From Candidatus Magasanikbacteria bacterium RIFOXYD12_FULL_33_17 (GTDB lineage: Bacteria; Patescibacteriota; Patescibacteriia; Magasanikbacterales; UBA922): a stretch of 18,613 nucleotides of DNA. The stretch covers positions 212-18,824 of the forward strand of contig MFRB01000034.1 in NCBI GenBank assembly GCA_001783255.1, in the 5' to 3' direction. The notes below the pieces were generated by a model that was not told where the DNA came from, did not search any database, and saw only the letters and a list, made by a program, of their open reading frames with translations. Within the stretch, counting starts at the first letter, position 1, and the number at the start of each line of letters is the position of its first letter. This document shows positions 13,612-18,613 of this stretch, piece after piece. Both the position numbers and the translations under genes were made by a program.

Positions 13612-15156
13612 ATGGATAAATTTAAAAAAATAGTGGTCTTGGATACTGTCATATTTTATCCAGAGCATGAAATAATCTTAAAGAAACTAGTTGAAAATCC
13701 TAAAATTGAAAGGGTTCCTCTTGAATTTGATCAAGTAGAAAAAGAGTGGAAACTTCCAGAAGGTTATTCTTTGCCAGATGATGCTAATATAATTATTTGG
13801 CCATCTTCACTTCCTGAAAGTTTTGATGGTATAAATCCTGAAGTTCATGAGAAATTAAAAACAGGACATTGTTATGTTGAAGTGAGTCTAAGAGATGATA
13901 TTCCTGCTCAAAATTTGTATAATAGGGTCAAAGATGCTGACTGTATTATAACTTGTTGGACAGCTATCCCAGATTTGGTTTTGGAAAGAATAAATCCTAG
14001 GGCTATACTCACTTGGACACACGAATACGAACATAGATTGAATGTGAAAATGTCCAATGAAAAAGGAATTTACACTGGTTGTGTGGATGATTATGGTACA
14101 GATTCTGTTGCGGAGTTGGAGATAAATATGTTTTTAGAATTAATTGAAAGAAACAAAAGAACAGAAAGTAAATTTGAAAATGAAGAAGATATTGCTATTG
14201 GAGTTTTGTTACGTCTTTTTTCTCATTACAGAAAAATGTCTATAAATGAAAAAAATACTAGAAAAGGAAAGTTTTCTCATCAGTTCCATAAGATAGGTAG
14301 ATCTCTAAAACATTATGGTGATATGACAGAAAGAAAACTAGATGACATAATTCCACCAAAACTTATTGAAGGTAAAAATATTGGAATTTTGTATACTTCA
14401 AAAAAATTTGATTATTTATCAAATATTCTTGAGAAAGGTTTCAAAGCTCATGTTGTATCTTTGCAAGATATTAATTCTAATATTGCTAATTTTTATAAGC
14501 TTTTAGCTTTAAACGATTTTGTTGTTTTTGATTCTAATGATTTAGATAAAATAACCATAGAAAAAATAAAAAGAATCAAAAAAAATAATTGTATAGATAT
14601 ACAATCTGTAAATAGTTATGACGAAAGTTTAAAAAATAAAAGGCTTGGTGTAATAGGACTTGGTAGAATTGGTGGAAGAGTTGCCGAAATAGCTAGAAGT
14701 TTTGGCATGAATATTTTGTATACTGGAAATAAAAAAGAAAGTAGTATATACACACATTGTGATTTGGATAGTTTATTGCAAACAGCGGATATTATTTCTT
14801 TGAATATAAAAGCACACAAAGTTCCAAATTTACTTTCTCAAGAAAAATTGGCACTGATTAAAAATGGTTCTTACTTTGTTAACACCAGTGATGGAAATGC
14901 TCTAAATCAAGAAGAGCTTACTAGAAGAATGTTAAATAATGAATTGTTTGTTGGGCTTGATGTTTATTCAGGACTTCCAACCACAAAAACACTTTGTCTA
15001 AATGAAAATATTAATGGGAAATTGAGAGACAATCTGAGTAATCACGTCTTGACTTATCGAGCTGGTTGGGCGACACAGGAATCTATTAAGGTTAAAACCT
15101 ATAAGTTGCTGGGGCATATGATGGAGGCTCTCTCAAAACAAAAAAACATTCTCTAA
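13612..15156 (+). CDS. D-2-hydroxyacid dehydrogenase-like protein with an extra Rossmann-like region
   Basis: 514 residues against about 320-340 for normal family members. Residues 1-180 resemble the catalytic half (ADCIITCWTAIPDLVLERI at 109-127; YGTDSVAELEINMFLELIE at 161-179). The NAD-binding half is at 340-500, with GLGRIGGRVAEIARSFGMNI (G349, G351, G354), TADIISLNIK and LIKNGSYFVNTSDG. Between them, 180-340 is an insertion whose second half (GKNIGILYTSKKFDYLSNIL from 254) looks like a worn copy of a Rossmann unit. The canonical Arg, Glu and His are replaced: D427 (NTSDG for NxSRG), L455 (SGLP for xxEP) and R483 (TYRAG for TPHxx). It may be a pseudoenzyme or use new chemistry. The stop codon lies within the terminator hairpin. 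Confidence 0.8.
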   Translation: MDKFKKIVVLDTVIFYPEHEIILKKLVENPKIERVPLEFDQVEKEWKLPEGYSLPDDANIIIWPSSLPESFDGINPEVHEKLKTGHCYVEVSLRDDIPAQNLYNRVKDADCIITCWTAIPDLVLERINPRAILTWTHEYEHRLNVKMSNEKGIYTGCVDDYGTDSVAELEINMFLELIERNKRTESKFENEEDIAIGVLLRLFSHYRKMSINEKNTRKGKFSHQFHKIGRSLKHYGDMTERKLDDIIPPKLIEGKNIGILYTSKKFDYLSNILEKGFKAHVVSLQDINSNIANFYKLLALNDFVVFDSNDLDKITIEKIKRIKKNNCIDIQSVNSYDESLKNKRLGVIGLGRIGGRVAEIARSFGMNILYTGNKKESSIYTHCDLDSLLQTADIISLNIKAHKVPNLLSQEKLALIKNGSYFVNTSDGNALNQEELTRRMLNNELFVGLDVYSGLPTTKTLCLNENINGKLRDNLSNHVLTYRAGWATQESIKVKTYKLLGHMMEALSKQKNIL

Positions 15157-15173
15157 TTAGAGAATGTTTTTTT
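15140..15173. terminator. bidirectional terminator overlapping a stop codon
   Basis: This near-copy of the 11141-11174 hairpin (loop AATT) supplies the last codons and the TAA of the preceding gene. It also ends the oppositely directed tig transcript. Confidence 0.9.
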
Positions 15174-15186
15174 ATTGAAATATTTT

Positions 15187-16563
15187 TTAGTGATTATGAC
15201 CAGTATGATCTTCATGATCTTCGTGATCTGCTTCAGCCATGGCATGTCCATGAGAATGTTCTTCATGAATGTGTCTTTGACCATCTATTAGTTTGTCAGC
15301 TAAGAAAGCCACAACTTTTTTGTTTAGAAGCATGTTGTGAATAGAATCAATTACTTCTGGTTTTTTCAAATTTTCTAGATATTCAGCAGTCTCTTTGTAA
15401 TATTCACGTAATTTTTTTACTTCCGTTTCTAATTCTTCTTTGCTTACTTCAAGTTTATTTTCTAGAGCAACTTCACGAGATAATAGTGAAGCTTTGGCTC
15501 TGTCAGTTGCTTTTGCTTTGAAGTCTGCTTCCAAATCTTTTTCATTCTTTTTGATATCTTGTAAATATTGTTCAATACTGACGCCATGTTTTTCCAAATC
15601 ACTACGTAATTCGTAAAACATCTTTTTGCGTTCAGCGTCGACTAGTACATTTGGAATTTCATCAAAGTTACATGCTTTGATAAGTGTTTCAAACATTTCT
15701 ATTTCAGCTACTTCATCAGCTTTGTGCTGCGCTTCGTGTCCAAGATTTTCTTTGATAAGTTCACGTAATTTTTCGACACTGTCTTGTCCAAGAGCTTTGG
15801 CAAAAGCTTCATCTACTTCTGGCATGACTCTCGTAAAAACATCTTTTACTTTTACTTTGAAAGTACCTGTATTACCAGCCAATTGTTGACTGTGATAATT
15901 TTTTGGGAAAGGGAGATCAAATTCTTTTTCATCATCTTTTTTCAAATCAAGTAGTGCTTCGTTGAAACCTGGGATGTGTTGGTGTTCTTCTCCTAGATAA
16001 ACACCATAGTCATTGGCTTGTCCACCTTCGACTGGTATTCCAGCAAGAAGTAAATTCATATCAATAACAATTTTGTCGTCTTTGTTGGCTTTGCCTTCTT
16101 TTACAACTTCTTTGGCTTGCATTTTACGTAAGTTTTCAATTGTTTCATCAACATCTTTGTCACTTACTTTCTTGACTGTTCTTTTTATTTTTATACTATC
16201 TAGTTTTGGCAATGTTACCTTTGGTATTAGAGCAACTTTGGCAGTATAAATAATATCATTGTCTGGAGCCATTTTTTGAACATTGATTTCTGGCATACCG
16301 ATTGTATCTACTTTTTCGGCCTTCACAGCTTGAAAGAAACTTTCTTGGATGATATCTTCTAGAGCTTCTTGCATAAGTTTCATATTGCCTACTTCTTTTT
16401 TGACCATATCATAAGGGGCTTTGCCTTTACGGAAGCCTTTGATAGCAACACGATTTGAGATGTGTTGAGCTGCTGTTTCTAGATGTTTTTGGTAATCTTT
16501 TGGAGTAACAGTAACTGTGAATTCCATTTGAGAATTTTCTAATTTTTGTGATTTGTGTTCCAT
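15187..16563 (-). CDS. tig: trigger factor (ribosome-associated chaperone / peptidyl-prolyl isomerase)
   Basis: 458 residues. The N-terminal ribosome-binding domain has the signature GFRKGKAP (43-50), which docks at protein L23 by the exit tunnel. The FKBP-like isomerase domain lies at about 150-245 (KDDKIVIDMNLLLAG ... IPGFNEALLDLKKDDEKEFDL), and the long helical chaperone domain fills the rest. It holds emerging chains and aids folding. The last 28 residues (431-458) are an unusual tail with ten histidines among Asp/Glu, likely to bind metal ions. It is expressed from a promoter 140 nt upstream; the leader contains the CGCGGAT repeat and an orphan AAGGAGGA (16609-16616) too far from the ATG (45 nt) to serve it. 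Confidence 0.95.
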   Translation of the reverse strand: MEHKSQKLENSQMEFTVTVTPKDYQKHLETAAQHISNRVAIKGFRKGKAPYDMVKKEVGNMKLMQEALEDIIQESFFQAVKAEKVDTIGMPEINVQKMAPDNDIIYTAKVALIPKVTLPKLDSIKIKRTVKKVSDKDVDETIENLRKMQAKEVVKEGKANKDDKIVIDMNLLLAGIPVEGGQANDYGVYLGEEHQHIPGFNEALLDLKKDDEKEFDLPFPKNYHSQQLAGNTGTFKVKVKDVFTRVMPEVDEAFAKALGQDSVEKLRELIKENLGHEAQHKADEVAEIEMFETLIKACNFDEIPNVLVDAERKKMFYELRSDLEKHGVSIEQYLQDIKKNEKDLEADFKAKATDRAKASLLSREVALENKLEVSKEELETEVKKLREYYKETAEYLENLKKPEVIDSIHNMLLNKKVVAFLADKLIDGQRHIHEEHSHGHAMAEADHEDHEDHTGHNH

Positions 16564-16578
16564 ACTTTATTTTTTTAA

Positions 16579-16609
16579 AACGCGGAGTTACACTGATTTT
16601 TACGCGGAT
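16579..16609. repeat. CGCGGAT word repeat, copy 2, in the tig leader
   Basis: Units CGCGGAG (16581), CACTGAT (16591) and CGCGGAT (16603) keep the 10 and 12 nt spacing of the copy after yidD. A further CGCGGGA lies at 16653, and the stretch between has a CGTAG/CTACG pair (about 16628-16639). All of it lies in the transcribed leader of tig. Confidence 0.65.
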
Positions 16610-16701
16610 CCTCCTTCTCTCTTACTTCGTAGAGCTACGGCGGACAAGTTTACGCGGGAATTGACCAGGATAATGCGTTAATTTTGATTAAAAGTGGCTG
16701 T

Positions 16702-16730
16702 AATATAGCGTATTTTTATCAAATTGTCAA
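16702..16730 (-). promoter_or_regulatory. sigma70-type promoter for tig
   Basis: On the minus strand TTGACA (16730-16725), a 17-nt spacer and TATATT (16707-16702). Start near 16695, leaving a leader of about 132 nt. Confidence 0.8.
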
Positions 16731-16765
16731 TCTTTGGATAAGTATTTGCTTTTTGTAAAGATTTT

Positions 16766-16817
16766 CGTATCGCGTACCACATAACACGTAACAAATCGAT
16801 ACGTGGTACGAGTTATG
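16766..16817. repeat. CGTACCAC word element with three crossing palindromes
   Basis: Three pairs of complementary words appear in the same order on both sides: CGTATCG (16766) with CGATACG (16797), CGTACCAC (16773) with GTGGTACG (16803), CATAAC (16780) with GTTATG (16812). The order A-B-C-A'-B'-C' is not a simple hairpin. It lies between the divergent tig and small-peptide promoters. Confidence 0.7.
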
Positions 16818-16829
16818 GGATAAGCGCTT

Positions 16830-16858
16830 TTGACGAGAAGATTTTTTGGTGTTATTGT
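16830..16858 (+). promoter_or_regulatory. promoter candidate for the 43-codon gene
   Basis: TTGACG (16830-16835), a 17-nt spacer and TATTGT (16853-16858), with TGT overlapping just upstream as an extended -10. Transcription would begin near 16865, exactly at the Shine-Dalgarno. Confidence 0.55.
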
Positions 16859-16875
16859 TTGTTGAGGAGGTGCGT

Positions 16876-17007
16876 ATGAACGCAATTTTGGAGGCCATCA
16901 TCGGCATTTTCGCGTCCCTTGTGTGGGACGCTTTGTTCAATCTCTTCGGCGAGGAGGACGTCGCGTCCTTCCTCGTCAAGGGGTTGGAAAATGTCACGGG
17001 GGTTTGA
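16876..17007 (+). CDS. small GC-rich gene encoding a 43-residue hydrophobic acidic peptide
   Basis: The frame starts at ATG 16876 and reads MNAILEAIIGIFASLVWDAL... to TGA 17007. The Shine-Dalgarno AGGAGGTG (16865-16872) is a perfect 8-nt complement of the 16S rRNA tail, with GGAGG 5 nt from the ATG; no other gene here has one. The coding GC content is about 54 percent (71 of 132) in a strongly AT-rich region, with codons such as GCC, GTC, CTC and GAC. Residues 3-25 can form a strongly hydrophobic or amphipathic helix; the rest is acidic (EED at 26-28). With its own promoter and terminator it looks like a self-contained cassette acquired from elsewhere. I do not recognise the family; a membrane-active peptide is a guess. 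Confidence 0.55.
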   Translation: MNAILEAIIGIFASLVWDALFNLFGEEDVASFLVKGLENVTGV

Positions 17008-17015
17008 AGGGGGGC

Positions 17016-17039
17016 GGTCCGGGCGTACGCGCGCGGACC
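17016..17039. other. GC-rich hairpin after the small gene
   Basis: GGTCCG (17016-17021) and CGGACC (17034-17039) close a stem with a very GC-rich interior. No T-run follows directly, so it is not a classic terminator; it may protect the 3' end. Confidence 0.55.
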
Positions 17040-17052
17040 AAACTCATAAAAT

Positions 17053-17083
17053 AAAAAAACACTCTCAATTCGAGAGTGTTTTT
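17053..17083. terminator. bidirectional terminator between the small gene and hppA
   Basis: CACTCTC (17060-17066) pairs with GAGAGTG (17072-17078), extended by A/T runs on both sides. It ends hppA on the minus strand and the small gene on the plus strand. Confidence 0.85.
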
Positions 17084-17104
17084 GTGTTTAAATGTTGTAG
17101 TGTT

Positions 17105-18613
17105 TTACTTGAGGATTCCAATTATAAGCAAAGCCACAATGTTAGCCACTTTGATCATAGGATTGATTGCAGGGCCAGCTGTGTCCTTGTATGGGTCACC
17201 TACAGTGTCACCAGTGACAGCAGCTTGATGAGCAAAACTTCCTTTTCCACCGTGATGGCCTTCTTCAATATATTTTTTAGCATTGTCCCAAGCACCACCA
17301 CCTGTAGTCATTGATATTGCGACAAATAGACCGGTAATAATAGTACCAACTAGTAAACCACCAAGAGCAGCAGCACCCAAGAAATAACCAACTAAGATTG
17401 GAGCTACAACAGGGATAACTGCTGGCAAAATCATTTGACCGATAGCACCTTTGGTTACGATATCTACTGTTTTGGCATAGTCAGGTTTGGCTTGACCTTC
17501 CATAATACCTTTGATTTCACGGAATTGTCTGCGAACTTCTTCTACTACACTACCAGCTACTTTGCCTACTGATTGCATTAGTAATGAACCAAATAAGTAA
17601 GGAAGTAAACCACCAATAAACAAACCTGTCAAAACTTTTGGATCATCAATTCTAAATACTGTACTAATACCTTCCGCATCAAGTTTGTGAGTGAAATCTG
17701 CAAATAGTACTAGAGCAGCTAAAGCAGCAGAAGCGATAGCATAACCTTTTGTTACAGCTTTGGTTGTGTTGCCAACAGCATCAAGAGGATCTGTGACATT
17801 TCTAACATCGTCACCTAGTTCGGCCATTTCAGCGATACCACCAGCATTGTCTGTGATAGGTCCATAAGCGTCGATTGCTACGACAATACCAGTAAGAGAA
17901 AGCATAGACATAGCAGCGATAGCTACTCCATAAAGTCCCATGAAGTGATGAGCAACAAGCATACCAAGTACGATTGCAAGTACTGGCAAAGCTGTTGACT
18001 TCATTGATACTGCTAGACCTGTGATAACATTGGTACCATGACCAGTTTCACTTGATTTAGCAATTTGTTTTACAGGAGCATATTTGGTTGAAGTGTAATA
18101 TTCTGTAATCCAAACCATAGCACCAGTAAGTACGATACCAACTACTGTAGTCCAAAAAACATCAGCAGTAGTCGCATTTAAATCAGCAGCATAATGTTTA
18201 CTCAAGAAAAAGAAACCAACCATTGAAAATAAACCAGACATTATTAGACCTTTGTACAAAGCGCCCATAATGTTGTTCTTTTTACCAAGTCTGATGAAGA
18301 AACTTCCAAAGATTGAAGCAATAATAGAAACAGCTCCAAGCATAAGAGGAAACATTATACCAGCAGTAGTACCTACAAAAGTAAGTCCACCAAGTACCAT
18401 CGCAGCTACGGCAGTTACAGCATAAGTTTCAAATAAGTCAGCAGCCATACCAGCACAGTCACCTACGTTGTCACCAACGTTGTCAGCGATTACAGCTGGA
18501 TTGCGAGGATCATCTTCTGGAATACCTTTTTCTACTTTTCCAACTAAATCAGCTCCAACGTCAGCAGCTTTGGTAAAAATACCACCACCGATACGAGCAA
18601 AGATAGAAATAAG
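17105..18613 (-). CDS. hppA: membrane-bound H+-translocating pyrophosphatase, partial at its N terminus
   Basis: 502 C-terminal residues are visible; the frame stays open through the right edge, so the internal Met at 18448 is not the start. The enzyme splits pyrophosphate and pumps ions across the membrane. Near the edge are IFARIGGGIFTKAADVGADL and the substrate-binding DDPRNPAVIADNVGDNVGD, followed by CAGMAADLFETYAVT. Many hydrophobic spans follow. GNTTKAVTKGYAIASAAL carries Lys at the position that is Ala in K+-dependent enzymes, so a K+-independent, proton-pumping type is expected. The C-terminal GAWDNAKKYIEEG and GDTVGDPYKDTAGPAINPMIKV are intact. It converges on the small GC-rich gene. 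Confidence 0.95.
   Translation of the reverse strand, partial: LISIFARIGGGIFTKAADVGADLVGKVEKGIPEDDPRNPAVIADNVGDNVGDCAGMAADLFETYAVTAVAAMVLGGLTFVGTTAGIMFPLMLGAVSIIASIFGSFFIRLGKKNNIMGALYKGLIMSGLFSMVGFFFLSKHYAADLNATTADVFWTTVVGIVLTGAMVWITEYYTSTKYAPVKQIAKSSETGHGTNVITGLAVSMKSTALPVLAIVLGMLVAHHFMGLYGVAIAAMSMLSLTGIVVAIDAYGPITDNAGGIAEMAELGDDVRNVTDPLDAVGNTTKAVTKGYAIASAALAALVLFADFTHKLDAEGISTVFRIDDPKVLTGLFIGGLLPYLFGSLLMQSVGKVAGSVVEEVRRQFREIKGIMEGQAKPDYAKTVDIVTKGAIGQMILPAVIPVVAPILVGYFLGAAALGGLLVGTIITGLFVAISMTTGGGAWDNAKKYIEEGHHGGKGSFAHQAAVTGDTVGDPYKDTAGPAINPMIKVANIVALLIIGILK

Noticed and set aside
16609..16616. AAGGAGGA (minus strand) as the ribosome binding site of tig or of a leader peptide
   Set aside because: It lies 45 nt from the tig ATG, and no start codon at a usable distance opens a reading frame.
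16719..16997. 92-codon frame on the minus strand across the GC-rich island
   Set aside because: It runs through the tig promoter and the palindromic element, has Ser/Lys/Arg-rich random composition, and is antisense to the better-supported 43-codon gene.
16919..17314. 131-codon plus-strand frame overlapping the end of hppA
   Set aside because: It overlaps the small gene in another frame, crosses a strong terminator and is antisense to conserved hppA codons.

Overview
The window is AT-rich bacterial DNA that carries the replication-origin neighbourhood of a chromosome. The core order dnaN-dnaA-(origin)-rpmH-rnpA-yidD is the classic bacterial oriC arrangement. Several traits together suggest a member of the Candidate Phyla Radiation (Patescibacteria): low GC, almost no Shine-Dalgarno sequences, AT-rich leaders with near-perfect sigma70 promoters, a TrmB-like regulator, a 3D-domain surface protein and a membrane pyrophosphatase. 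This placement is inferred from gene style only; no 16S rRNA gene is present.

Left part (1-6250): a tRNA-Cys(GCA) gene with its own promoter; a leftward secreted 3D-domain protein with a long, foldable 5' leader and a perfect TTGACA-17-TATAAT promoter; a rightward class A penicillin-binding protein (955 codons, C-terminal Ig-like extension) ending in a strong terminator; then a three-gene cassette with its own promoter. The cassette encodes a queuosine-5'-phosphate hydrolase (Qng1/DUF2419), an endonuclease/exonuclease/phosphatase-fold enzyme and an unrecognised 153-residue protein.

Origin region (6274-11137): dnaN and dnaA run leftward, and rpmH, rnpA, yidD and a DUF167 gene run rightward. 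DnaA-box-like nonamers cluster on both sides of dnaA. The expected yidC, jag, recF and gyrB neighbours are missing. The intergenic gaps hold several palindromic or word-like repeats, including a GC-rich three-stem element between rpmH and rnpA.

Right part (11141-18613): a leftward TrmB-like regulator faces a rightward two-gene operon. The two promoters have overlapping -35 regions sharing a perfect 14-bp palindrome, an obvious operator candidate. The operon encodes a methyltransferase-SDR fusion and a D-2-hydroxyacid-dehydrogenase-like protein; both dehydrogenase parts have lost canonical catalytic residues. Next come trigger factor (leftward, histidine-rich tail), a GC-rich island with a 43-codon gene that alone in the window has a perfect Shine-Dalgarno, and the 3' part of a K+-independent type H+-pyrophosphatase gene running off the right edge.

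The most unusual content is the TrmB-controlled methyltransferase/SDR/pseudo-dehydrogenase operon, the alien-looking small-peptide cassette, the Qng1 cassette and the structured leader of the 3D-domain gene.
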